This document shows, one piece after another, positions 1 through 7,365 of a stretch of DNA of 15,742 nucleotides. The notes beneath the pieces were generated by a model that saw only the letters and a program-made list of their open reading frames with translations, made no database searches and was not told where the DNA came from. The stretch is from CAYYAQ01 sp964469555 (GTDB lineage: Bacteria > Planctomycetota > UBA1135 > UBA2386): the NCBI GenBank assembly GCA_964469555.1, contig CAYYAQ010000121.1, forward strand, positions 1-15,742. The letters run 5' to 3'. How positions within the stretch are numbered: the stretch's first letter is position 1; the number at the start of each line of letters is the position of its first letter. A program made the position numbers and the translations under genes.

Positions 1-1971
1 CGATTCCAGATCCTCATCGATGGCAAGCCCCTGCGGACCACCTTCGGCACAGAGGGGGCCAAATGGCACTGGCAAGACGGTGGCTACGTCGAGGTCGACG
101 GCCGGACCTCGGTGGCGTTGCATGATCTGACCGGATTCGAGGGGCGCTGCGACGCGATCGTATTCAGCACAAGTCCCAACTGGAAGCCGCCCGAAGACCT
201 GGCGGAATTAGAGAACTTCCGTCGGTCCTGCCTCCGGATCCCGTCCAAGCCAACCGACGCGGGCGAGTTCGACCTGGTCGTCGTCGGCGGCGGCATCGCC
301 GGGACCAGCGCCGCGGTCACCGCAGCGCGCCTTGGTTTGCGAGTCGCCCTGGTGCAAGATCGACCGGTGCTGGGTGGCAACTCCAGCTCTGAGGTTCGCG
401 TGTGGCCACAGGGGAAACTCAATCATCCGCCGTATCCTCGGGTCGGCGATGTCGTCATGGAGTTGGTCCCGACACGCCAGGCGAACTCGGCCAACGGTCA
501 GGCGGCAGCGGTGTTCGACGACGACCGCAAGATGCGCATCGTGAAGGCGGAGCCCAACATCACCATCTTCATGGAACACCGCATGAACGCAGTGGTCGCC
601 GCAGGCGGATCGATCCAGTCCGTGACCTGCCAGAACGTCCGCAGTGCCCACCGGGTTTCCATCCGGGGTCGCTGGTTCCTCGACAGCACCGGCGATGGCT
701 CTGTCGGCTATCTCGGTGGCGCAGACTTTAAACAAACAGAACGTGGGCACATGGGCGCCAGCAATCTTTGGAACATCAAGTGCCTCTGCGAGGACGAGGA
801 CCCTTTGTCTACGGAGTTGCAGGCCGCCACCAAGCTCGCGACGTTCCCACGCTGTCCGTGGGCAGTAGACCTGACCCGCAAGCCCTTTCCCGGTCGAGCC
901 AAGGGGAAAAAGGAGCCCACTGCTGGGACGACTCCCATCACGCTCGGCAACTGGTTCTGGGAGAGCGGTTTCGACCGCGATCCAATCCACGACATGGAAC
1001 GCATCCGCGACCTGAACTTCCGCGCGATGTACGGGGCCTGGGACGCGATCAAGAATGTCGAGAAGCGATACCCCGCGCACCGGCTCAATTGGGTGGCCTA
1101 TATCGCTGGCAAGCGCGAATCACGACGCCTGCTGGGCGACGTCGTGCTCACCGCCCAGGACCTTCGCGGCGGCAAGGAATACCCCGACGGGAGTGTCCCC
1201 TGCACGTGGGGAATCGATACCCATCACCCGAACAAGAAGTACTCCAAGGGCCACCAGGGCGAGGAGTTCATCGCGGACTTCACCCACGGGGCGGGGTTCA
1301 CCTACAAGCAGCCATACTGGGTTCCCTACCGGTGCCTCTACAGCCGCAACCTGCGCAACCTCTTCATGGCAGGTCGCGACATCAGCGTGACTCACGAGGC
1401 ACTTGGCGCGGTCCGGGTGATGAAGACGACCGGAGCCATGGGAGAGATCGTCGGTATGGCGGCTGCCATATGCAAAGCGGAGAGTTGCGATCCACGCGAG
1501 GTCTACACCCGTCACCTCCAGAAACTGCAGGCGACAATGCGCCTGGGTGCAGGCCGGATCCACCGCCACACCCTGAAGTCGACAGGAACCACCGAGCTGA
1601 TGGCAGACACCGCCACTGCGCGCGGGAAGCAGGTGCGATATGAGGCCAGCCGCCAGTCGCTTGGTTTTTGGCGTAGCAAGGGCGACTACGTGGAGTGGGA
1701 AGTCGAAGCAGCGAAACCTGGTCAGTATGAAGTCCGCGCCCTCGTATCCTGCCAGGACGGCGATCACGGCGGCCGCTTCGAGGTCCGCGTCGGCAAGAAC
1801 CCGTCGATCATGGGCGCAACCATCAAGTCGACCGGGTCATGGGACGTCTACAAGGAACAAGCGGTCGGCACGATCACCATCCAGCCCGGGGTTCATCGGA
1901 TCAGCGTACACAACCAGAAACAAGCTGGCCCGCTCATGAAGCTGCGCGGCCTGAAGATGGTCGCGAAGTAA
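1..1971 (+). CDS. FAD-dependent oxidoreductase with carbohydrate-binding-like ends (5' partial)
   Basis: The frame is open from the first base, so the true start lies outside the window; GTG at 112 is only an internal codon. 656 residues are present. Residues 1-55 look like the end of a beta-sandwich domain that usually precedes this family. Residues about 90-130 form an FAD-binding Rossmann fold: VVVGGGIAG at about 93-101 (glycine motif 96-101), then VLGGNSSSEVRV. Near 1360-1460 the stretch NLFMAGRDISVTHEALG is the second FAD-contacting block typical of the FAD_oxidored family (Pfam PF12831). The last ~110 residues, from about 1635, are a beta-rich module resembling CBM6/CBM35 or DUF5077 domains. 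By family, this is a flavoprotein of unknown substrate, common in planctomycete sugar-degradation loci; binding of a glycan is inference. No signal peptide can be judged because the N-terminus is missing. The next gene starts about 220 bases downstream on the same strand. Confidence 0.88.
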   Translation, partial: RFQILIDGKPLRTTFGTEGAKWHWQDGGYVEVDGRTSVALHDLTGFEGRCDAIVFSTSPNWKPPEDLAELENFRRSCLRIPSKPTDAGEFDLVVVGGGIAGTSAAVTAARLGLRVALVQDRPVLGGNSSSEVRVWPQGKLNHPPYPRVGDVVMELVPTRQANSANGQAAAVFDDDRKMRIVKAEPNITIFMEHRMNAVVAAGGSIQSVTCQNVRSAHRVSIRGRWFLDSTGDGSVGYLGGADFKQTERGHMGASNLWNIKCLCEDEDPLSTELQAATKLATFPRCPWAVDLTRKPFPGRAKGKKEPTAGTTPITLGNWFWESGFDRDPIHDMERIRDLNFRAMYGAWDAIKNVEKRYPAHRLNWVAYIAGKRESRRLLGDVVLTAQDLRGGKEYPDGSVPCTWGIDTHHPNKKYSKGHQGEEFIADFTHGAGFTYKQPYWVPYRCLYSRNLRNLFMAGRDISVTHEALGAVRVMKTTGAMGEIVGMAAAICKAESCDPREVYTRHLQKLQATMRLGAGRIHRHTLKSTGTTELMADTATARGKQVRYEASRQSLGFWRSKGDYVEWEVEAAKPGQYEVRALVSCQDGDHGGRFEVRVGKNPSIMGATIKSTGSWDVYKEQAVGTITIQPGVHRISVHNQKQAGPLMKLRGLKMVAK

Positions 1972-2153
1972 GGAAGTTCGGGCTTCATACGCGCGAAGAT
2001 CCGCTGCTGAATGCCGTCAGCCAGCTCGCGAATGTGCGAAACGGTCAGGCTTCCAGCGACCGACCATAGTTCTTGCGTCAGAGGGAGCAAGGCACCCGAA
2101 GATGCCGCCTCGTTGGGCTATTCCACCGCCCTGTACCACCTTGCATCCCGTAT

Positions 2154-2168
2154 CCGCCGCTGCGGCGG
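2154..2168. repeat. GC-rich hairpin upstream of the LamG-like gene
   Basis: Perfect 6-bp inverted repeat CCGCCG/CGGCGG with loop CTG, about 20 bases before the ATG at 2190. It lies in the 218-base gap after the oxidoreductase. It has no T-tract, so it could be a weak terminator, a leader structure or chance in GC-rich DNA. No convincing promoter or Shine-Dalgarno site was seen in this gap. Confidence 0.35.
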
Positions 2169-2189
2169 GCAAGTGTAGCCGAGCTGACC

Positions 2190-3365
2190 ATGGGTCGGAA
2201 GAAGAAGTGTGTCGCAGCGCTTGAGGATAGCAGGGCGAAGGGGCGGCTGACCGGTGATCAACACGACAAGATCGGCAAGTGCATCTCGATCCTCAAGGGC
2301 GAAATCCTCATCGATGCCGCCTGGCAGAAAGACATTGCTGACCGGAGTGGAGTGACGGGTGCCGCCTCGATTGCGGAACCCCTATTCAACCCGAGCGGCG
2401 AGCCGCTCCCCTCTGCGTGGTCCTTCAAGCTGCCCTCCAAGGCGCAGAAGGCGATAGAGATCCTGCGGCGGGAGATCGCCCGAGACCGGAAATCATTGGT
2501 GGCCTCGCGGCGGAATTACCAAAAGGTCGTCAAGCTGTTCCGGGTGGCGAAGCTCAGGCTCGCCAAGAAGAACTTCGACATGCTCGGCGACATGATCAAG
2601 CACACCAAGAAGTGTATCGAAGCGCTAGAGAAGTCCCGCCTGGCCAGGGGTACCGCGGCGACCCACGCCAAACTCAAGGATCTGATCAACCAATTGAGTG
2701 CGGAGATCCGCGTAGATGAAGCGGAGCAGAAGCGGCTCGCCTTGGAGATCGCCAGCTTCAACGAGCCCCAGGGTCGGGCGATCGAGCTCCTCGGGTCTAT
2801 CGATCTGAAATTCGACACGGTGGATCGTGGCGACACCTCGTGGTCCTGGGCTGACAAGGCTCCAGGTGCCAGGTCCAAAGATCTGCGCAGCAGGGGCAGT
2901 CTGACGCCTGGACGCGGCTCCCGGCATCGGATCATGGTGCCTTACCAGCCGCCTGTCGAATACGACTATGAGTTGACCTTTGTGCCCGAGGACGCGGCCT
3001 CCGATGTGGGCCAGGTGTTCGTCGTAGACGGGAAGCTCACCATGTGGATGTTGCAAGGCAGCCGCGGCAACGCGGGGTTCCAGTATGTGGACAAGGTGCA
3101 TGTCGGTTTGAACCGAACCCGCACCAGGGACTTCAAACTGATCATGGGCAGGCCGAATACCTCGATGATCAAGGTACGCAAGTCTGGTGTTCGTGCGTTC
3201 CTCAATGGCAAGCTGCTGGTCGAGTTTCATGACATCAAGGCTCTGTCTCTGCCGCCGGTCTGGATGTTCAAGAAAAACGTGCTCGGCTTCGGCGCGAACC
3301 ATCCGGTGCGATTTGTCGGTATTCGAGTCTGGGAGATCACCGGGAGTGGCAAGCGACTTCGGTAG
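2190..3365 (+). CDS. helical-repeat protein with C-terminal planctomycete LamG-like domain
   Basis: 391 residues from the ATG at 2190. An in-frame TTG at 2073 would add 39 residues of low-complexity Arg/Pro-rich sequence unlike the rest, so ATG is preferred, although no clear ribosome site precedes it. Residues 14-50, 83-103 and 149-188 are related helical segments (a K-x3-I-x2-L-x2-EI core followed by charged helix); the first and third share the pattern SR...H.K...I..L..EI..D.A.QK..A. Residues about 204-385 form a beta-sandwich with VPYQPPVEYDYELTF at 250 and later IKVRKSGVRAFLNGK and SLPPVWMF, hallmarks of a LamG/DUF1080-like domain I recognise from planctomycete proteins. No signal peptide or membrane segment is evident. 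The role is unknown; ligand binding by the sandwich is inference. A 7-bp inverted repeat follows the TAG stop. Confidence 0.85.
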   Translation: MGRKKKCVAALEDSRAKGRLTGDQHDKIGKCISILKGEILIDAAWQKDIADRSGVTGAASIAEPLFNPSGEPLPSAWSFKLPSKAQKAIEILRREIARDRKSLVASRRNYQKVVKLFRVAKLRLAKKNFDMLGDMIKHTKKCIEALEKSRLARGTAATHAKLKDLINQLSAEIRVDEAEQKRLALEIASFNEPQGRAIELLGSIDLKFDTVDRGDTSWSWADKAPGARSKDLRSRGSLTPGRGSRHRIMVPYQPPVEYDYELTFVPEDAASDVGQVFVVDGKLTMWMLQGSRGNAGFQYVDKVHVGLNRTRTRDFKLIMGRPNTSMIKVRKSGVRAFLNGKLLVEFHDIKALSLPPVWMFKKNVLGFGANHPVRFVGIRVWEITGSGKRLR

Positions 3366-3368
3366 CTA

Positions 3369-3411
3369 GAGGGCCGATCCATGGTGAACCGCGCTGCTCC
3401 CAGAGGCCCTC
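3369..3411 (+). terminator. possible terminator-like inverted repeat
   Basis: GAGGGCC (3369-3375) and GGCCCTC (3405-3411) are perfectly complementary and start four bases after the stop of the LamG-like gene. The 29-base loop is long and there is no T-tract, so this is a weak call. Confidence 0.25.
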
Positions 3412-3440
3412 GGAGTACCTGCGAGACCGTGAGCAGTACC

Positions 3441-3450
3441 NNNNNNNNNN
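3441..3450. other. assembly gap (10 N)
   Basis: Ten N mark a join between contigs; ten is probably a placeholder length. The reading frame that is open after the gap is not open before it with this spacing. An 11-base direct repeat, GCGAGACCGTG, occurs on both sides (3421-3431 and 3512-3522), which may have confused assembly. Confidence 0.95.
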
Positions 3451-3714
3451 AAACAGCACCTGAGTCAGCGCGAGGACGGCGGCGACCGCGGTCAGTTCTT
3501 CCCGAGCACCCGCGAGACCGTGCTCACCGAGGATGCCGACGCTAGCACCGCGGCGCATGAGTTCATGCACGAGTACGTCAACGCGCTGATCATGGTCGCC
3601 AGCCAGGAGAACGCACCACCGGCGATCCTCGAAGAGCTTGATGTCCTGCTGCGATTCTGGAAGATCGAAGGCGAGACCGCGCAGGCGCTGCTGGCGTTCC
3701 TGCGGGCCTTCTAA
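3451..3714 (+). CDS. HEXXH zincin-like fragment, phage polyvalent-protein type (5' partial)
   Basis: The frame is open from the gap edge (AAA at 3451) to TAA at 3712-3714: 87 residues. A GTG at 3520 is in frame, but coding-like sequence precedes it. The central stretch reads RGQFFPSTRETVL then DADASTAAHEFMHEYV. HEFMH (bases 3556-3570) fits the HEXXH zinc-metallopeptidase motif, and the layout RG-x-F/Y-P-T-R...L...AD-x-ST-x2-HE-x2-H resembles the zincin domain found in large phage and conjugative-element polyvalent proteins. Those proteins are usually far longer, so this would be only the C-terminal end. They normally continue beyond this domain; here the protein stops about 47 residues after the motif, with a hairpin right after the stop, so this end seems natural or long established. 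Function as an active protease is inference. Confidence 0.6.
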   Translation, partial: KQHLSQREDGGDRGQFFPSTRETVLTEDADASTAAHEFMHEYVNALIMVASQENAPPAILEELDVLLRFWKIEGETAQALLAFLRAF

Positions 3715-3715
3715 T

Positions 3716-3734
3716 CCCAGACACCCGGTCTGGG
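3716..3734 (+). terminator. hairpin terminator after the zincin-like gene
   Basis: Perfect 7-bp stem CCCAGAC/GTCTGGG with a five-base loop, beginning one base after the TAA stop at 3714. No T-tract follows, so it is terminator-like in position and structure only. It also lies 51 bases past the end of the minus-strand gene at 3785 and could serve both. Confidence 0.6.
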
Positions 3735-3784
3735 CCAGCGCGAACGTGCGCGCTCCTATCCACAATCCGCCGCCGATCCAACCG

Positions 3785-4123
3785 CTACGCGGTGAGCACC
3801 GACAGCACGATGTGCACCAGGATGAGGATGGCATTCAGTCCGCCTATCCAGAGACCTGTCTTCAGGACGGCTGGACGATCGGAACTGGCGCAGGAGCTCG
3901 TCGCGAGGGTGAGTAGGATTTGGAGGGGAAGGTTCAGGAAGATGAGCTGGACCCAGGGAGCGTCGATTCGATCGACGGTCCTGGCGAAGAATCCGTCCTG
4001 GCCTTGCTTCATCAGGTAGACCAGGAGCCAGACCAGGAATGCCCGGCCCAGCCAGTTGAGTGCCTTCTTGTGTGAGGCGGTGCGTGACGAGGTCGGGACG
4101 ACCTCTTCAGTGGGGCTATCCAT
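3785..4123 (-). CDS. small three-helix membrane protein, unknown function
   Basis: 112 residues starting at ATG 4121-4123. TAGGAG at 4130-4135 (minus strand) is a good Shine-Dalgarno site six bases upstream, which fixes the start. A polar N-terminus of about 23 residues is followed by three predicted membrane helices near 24-41 (NWLGRAFLVWLLVYLMK), 58-76 (WVQLIFLNLPLQILLTLAT) and 90-111. A charged loop (KQGQDGFFARTVDRID) separates the first two. I do not recognise the family. It lies 416 bases downstream of the SBBP gene on the same strand, with a terminator-like hairpin between, so it is probably transcribed separately. Confidence 0.7.
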   Translation of the reverse strand: MDSPTEEVVPTSSRTASHKKALNWLGRAFLVWLLVYLMKQGQDGFFARTVDRIDAPWVQLIFLNLPLQILLTLATSSCASSDRPAVLKTGLWIGGLNAILILVHIVLSVLTA

Positions 4124-4129
4124 TGGCTG

Positions 4130-4135
4130 CTCCTA
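4130..4135 (-). promoter_or_regulatory. ribosome binding site of the small membrane protein
   Basis: TAGGAG on the minus strand, with AGGAG six bases before the ATG at 4123. It is one of the few clear Shine-Dalgarno sites in the window and decides the start of this gene. Confidence 0.7.
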
Positions 4136-4489
4136 CCCGGACACGGGAGCGGATATTGCGGCCGAGCCGGGATTGCTGCTGACCTCGAACAGATCTGGGC
4201 GGTGGCCTTGGCAGGGAACCCCCGTCATGCGGAACCGTGGCGTGGGAGTATCCCTTACCCAGGCCCGGTGCGGCCGCGAGCCAGCTCCCAACTCGACTCC
4301 TGCGGTTGGTAGCAATCCTGGGCGCAGTCCCAATCCTCTTCGCGAGATCACTGAATGGTTGGCGGGCAACTGGGGCCAAACCCGCCTCCACCAACAGCCA
4401 GGACTTGATGTCCTCCTGGCTCGAACATTCAATCGGACGCCAATTCTCCACGGATTACACACTTCGGACGCGAGACACGAGTCGCTGGA
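4136..4489. other. intergenic region, no gene recognised
   Basis: About 350 bases between the start of the small membrane protein and the terminator hairpin of the SBBP gene. Open frames exist on both strands (for example 4116-4451 minus and 4237-4503 plus), but they are Arg/Pro-rich, use GTG or lack ribosome sites, and resemble no known family. It presumably holds the promoter of the 3785-4123 gene, but I could not pick out its boxes. Confidence 0.5.
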
Positions 4490-4519
4490 GAGAGAGGCGA
4501 TAAGCGTATCGCCGCTCTC
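4490..4519 (-). terminator. hairpin terminator of the SBBP gene
   Basis: Stem GAGAG-a-GGCGATA / TATCGCC-g-CTCTC around the loop AGCG: 12 pairs with one mismatch. It begins 20 bases past the TAG stop at 4540-4542 on the minus strand. No T-tract follows on either strand. Confidence 0.65.
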
Positions 4520-4539
4520 GAAGACTGTCGAACCCTCCC

Positions 4540-7245
4540 CTACTTCAGAATCGTCACGTGCAGACCGTTGGTCATCGTGAGGCAGCACCCGCTGTTTCCC
4601 CACACGACCTGCGCCAATACCGAAGTGCCAATTGGGGTTGTGGCAGCAATAGGCGCCGGGACGACCAACTCACCCGCTGCACTTGCCTGCACCGGGATGA
4701 CCAGCACGGGGCTGACGTACAGGGTCGCCGAACAGACGGGCACGCTCACCCGTGGTGGCAACCCCAACCCGATGAACCCCATCGCATTCGGCTGCGTCCC
4801 CCACGATGTCAGCTTGAAGTTCGCGTTGCCCCTCGTCGGGAAGCCCCGTGCGCCCATCTTCAGAGCTCCAGCACAGGTCACCGGTGTTGACGCACCAACG
4901 CCGGCGACGCCGTGGTTGAGACCCCACAGGTGCATGAGGAGGCCATCGTTGGGTCCGGAGAGCGAGCCTGAACCCTTGTAGGCGTTCTTGGTCGTCGGGA
5001 ACTGCACTGACTTGCTCTTGCCGCACAGGAATATCCCGCCCTCACCGTCCAGCACCGAACCGATGATCCAGGTGTGGATGGAGCCCATCGAGGGGCCACC
5101 ACCGAGGAGCGTGCTGTACACGAGGTCCGCGGTCCCGTTTCCGTCGGGAGCCAGCCGCGCAAACCAACCATCGTCGAGCGTGTTGTGGGTCCGGTCGAAT
5201 GCTCCGGGCGTGGTCGGGAATCCCGCGCCGCAAGTGCCGTTGAGGTTCGCCACGCCGGATGTGTCGATGACCAGATTGAACGGGTAGTCAGTCCGCGACG
5301 ATCCGCCGAGGAACGTGGAGTATGCCAACTGCGCGGCCCCCGCCTTGCTCGGGTCAAGCCAGGTGACGAACGTGTCGAAGGATGTCCCGCCCAGCGTTGT
5401 GTCGAACGCGCCCTTCGTCGTGGGGAAGCCCGGGGAGTTCGTGTAGCCAGCGGCCACGACCAGACCGCCCGACGCGAACGCGGTGCACCGACCATGGTCG
5501 TTGCCTGTGCTCCCGAGGTACGTCGAGTAGATCAGCTGTGCGGCGCCGGCCTTGCTCGGATCGAGGATCGTGACAACGCTACTGTAGGCCCCGGTCGTAT
5601 TCGGATTCGTTCCCTGATACGGGTTCTTCATCGGGTAGTTGGTCGAACTCGTCTTGCTGGTGATGAGGATCCGACCCGACGCATCCAGATCCATCGCCAG
5701 ATCGCGCTTGAGCTGCCACGACCTGCCCGACGTGAACGGATTGCCCTCTGTGAGGGCCCCGCCCAGGTACGAGGCGTAGGTGATCTGTGCGCTGCCGACC
5801 CTCGTCGGGTCCAGCTTCGCAACGAACAGATCCTGCGCCCCGGCCTTCGCCGCCTGGTAGGCATTCACCTTCGGGAGATCCGTCGAATTCGTGAACCCGA
5901 CCATGGAGGCAACGAATACGCCGCTGAGTTCGAAGTCACAGATCCAGTCATGGCTGTTGCCACCGTAAAAGGTCGAGTACAGCAGGCTCGTGCCGCTGCC
6001 GTTGAGTTTCGAGAAGAACCCGTCAGCCTCACCGCCGCCAAACGTCGTCTGGTAGGCGCCGGTCGTCACGGGGAAGTCCTTACACTTCGTCGATCCCGCG
6101 AGCACGACGTTGCCGAGCACGTCGACCTTGACCTCGAGCGGAGAGTCGTCGTTTCGGGTGCCGACATTCGCCGTCTTGCCGCCAAGGTACGTGGACCACA
6201 CGAGCTGGGCCTTACCCAATGCCGCCGGGTCGAATCGCATCACAACACTGTCGTGCCCACCGGCGTGAGTCGATTGGTAGCTGCCGACCGTTGTCGGGAA
6301 GTCCAACGAATTGGCGCGTCCGATTGCGGTGACCTTTGCGGTCGGCCCTTTCGTCGAACCCTTCGCGACGGCGGTCAGCGGATCAATGAGGGAGCCGCCA
6401 ATGTAGGTCGCCCAGGTGACGTCCGGATCGATGACCAGCGGAAGTTCGGGGTCGCGACCATCGACGGTGAACCCGTAGCGCTTATCGTCGATCTTCACAA
6501 AGCGCGCGCTGACCGTGGTCGCGTCAGCGCCGGCGCCCTGCCAGGCGACCGGTGCAGCCTGGCGGACTACGCCGTGCGGTGTCTCGAGGATGAGTTCGCC
6601 ATTGTCCGTGATCGAAATCCCCTTGACCCCGTCACAGCGCACGACGACCGCACTCGGATCGACGCCGGCCGCGACATGAAGGTCGTAGGCGAAGAGACTC
6701 CCCTCGCGAACGACGACGTCGATACCCTTGTGGAGGGAGGTGTAGCGCAATTTGCCGTAAGCCGGCACTCTGCTACGCCATTGCTTGGAGTCCTTGCTGA
6801 CGAAGAAATTGTAGTAGGTCGAGAGCCGATCACTCGGTTGCAGACGAGCGCCGGGCAACGCTCCCTCGAAGACCAGGCGCATCACGGAGCGGCGGTCCAG
6901 GCCCGCGTCGAGATCGGGGCTCTCGGCCTGAGTCTTTGTATCCAAGTTCGCCGTCGCTACCGAAGACGAGCGCAGGTCGAAGACGAAGCCGTCCTGCTCG
7001 AACCATACAGTTGCGGTGGAACCCCGGGGCCCACAGAACTTCGCGGCGCCTGGCCACTGTCCCTGGTTCTCGATCAGTGCGAAGGGCACGCCCAACTTCT
7101 CCTGCGCCGCGACCGTCGAGGTGATACCGATAAGGAGGCCAGCGAAGACACCAGCGACGCTGGCATTGGCAGCAGCGGCCCGGAACAGACCCGGTCGCCC
7201 GGAACCGCGACGCGTGGACGGAGGGATTACGATCGAAGTGCTCAT
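4540..7245 (-). CDS. exported SBBP beta-propeller protein with DUF7948-like N-terminus and shared C-terminal domain
   Basis: 901 residues from ATG 7243-7245, with AGGAG at 7251-7255 five bases upstream; an earlier in-frame start at 7299 would add 18 residues and has no such site. Residues 1-48 form a long signal peptide with a basic stretch (TRRGSGRP) and hydrophobic core, ending near TVAA/QE. Residues about 55-270 (ALIENQGQWPG..., FEQDGFVFD) match the N-terminal domain that precedes SBBP repeats. Seven anchors of the type (V/I/L)YST(F/Y)LGG, from TWATYIGGS near 276 to VYSTLLGGG, mark SBBP repeats (Pfam PF06739), each followed by FPTT..AY/AF-type motifs, as expected of a beta-propeller. The last ~110 residues form a Cys-containing beta domain also present at the end of the neighbouring sulfatase. 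Probably cell-surface or secreted; its partner is unknown. It lies 120 bases downstream of the sulfatase on the same strand. Confidence 0.9.
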   Translation of the reverse strand: MSTSIVIPPSTRRGSGRPGLFRAAAANASVAGVFAGLLIGITSTVAAQEKLGVPFALIENQGQWPGAAKFCGPRGSTATVWFEQDGFVFDLRSSSVATANLDTKTQAESPDLDAGLDRRSVMRLVFEGALPGARLQPSDRLSTYYNFFVSKDSKQWRSRVPAYGKLRYTSLHKGIDVVVREGSLFAYDLHVAAGVDPSAVVVRCDGVKGISITDNGELILETPHGVVRQAAPVAWQGAGADATTVSARFVKIDDKRYGFTVDGRDPELPLVIDPDVTWATYIGGSLIDPLTAVAKGSTKGPTAKVTAIGRANSLDFPTTVGSYQSTHAGGHDSVVMRFDPAALGKAQLVWSTYLGGKTANVGTRNDDSPLEVKVDVLGNVVLAGSTKCKDFPVTTGAYQTTFGGGEADGFFSKLNGSGTSLLYSTFYGGNSHDWICDFELSGVFVASMVGFTNSTDLPKVNAYQAAKAGAQDLFVAKLDPTRVGSAQITYASYLGGALTEGNPFTSGRSWQLKRDLAMDLDASGRILITSKTSSTNYPMKNPYQGTNPNTTGAYSSVVTILDPSKAGAAQLIYSTYLGSTGNDHGRCTAFASGGLVVAAGYTNSPGFPTTKGAFDTTLGGTSFDTFVTWLDPSKAGAAQLAYSTFLGGSSRTDYPFNLVIDTSGVANLNGTCGAGFPTTPGAFDRTHNTLDDGWFARLAPDGNGTADLVYSTLLGGGPSMGSIHTWIIGSVLDGEGGIFLCGKSKSVQFPTTKNAYKGSGSLSGPNDGLLMHLWGLNHGVAGVGASTPVTCAGALKMGARGFPTRGNANFKLTSWGTQPNAMGFIGLGLPPRVSVPVCSATLYVSPVLVIPVQASAAGELVVPAPIAATTPIGTSVLAQVVWGNSGCCLTMTNGLHVTILK

Positions 7246-7250
7246 GGAAT

Positions 7251-7255
7251 CTCCT
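7251..7255 (-). promoter_or_regulatory. ribosome binding site of the SBBP gene
   Basis: AGGAG on the minus strand, five bases before the ATG at 7245. It selects this ATG over the upstream in-frame start at 7299. Confidence 0.75.
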
Positions 7256-7321
7256 GAGGTGAGGTTGAGTCGTGGGCGAGGGACGAGGCGGCCCCGCACG
7301 CCGCTGCCCCGCCAATCTAGC

Positions 7322-7352
7322 CTGAATCATTCGCCGCGTGTGGATCATTCAG
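7322..7352. repeat. paired direct and inverted repeat between sulfatase and SBBP genes
   Basis: ATCATTC occurs at 7326-7332 and 7344-7350 (18-base period), enclosed by the inverted pair CTGAAT (7322-7327) and ATTCAG (7347-7352). It lies about 80-105 bases upstream of the SBBP start, where an operator or activator site could sit. A weak TAGATT box on the minus strand follows it. Regulatory function is a guess. Confidence 0.3.
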
Positions 7353-7365
7353 CCAACTCGCCGAC

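Noticed and set aside
208..1080. 290-codon minus-strand frame opposite the FAD oxidoreductase
   Set aside because: Antisense to conserved FAD motifs, with no family features.
1893..2090. 65-residue minus-strand frame (ELWSVAGSLTVSHIRELADG...) in the gap after the oxidoreductase
   Set aside because: The sequence looks somewhat protein-like, but it has only a TTG start, no ribosome site, overlaps the 3' end of a real gene and matches no family I know.
4116..4451. 111-residue minus-strand frame upstream of the small membrane protein
   Set aside because: GTG start without a ribosome site, Arg/Pro-rich, and it overlaps the well-supported start at 4123.
5074..7257. 727-codon plus-strand open frame opposite the SBBP gene
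   Set aside because: Arg/Val-rich sequence with no recognisable domain; explained by the GC-rich codon bias of the real gene on the other strand, which has a signal peptide, SBBP repeats and a ribosome site.
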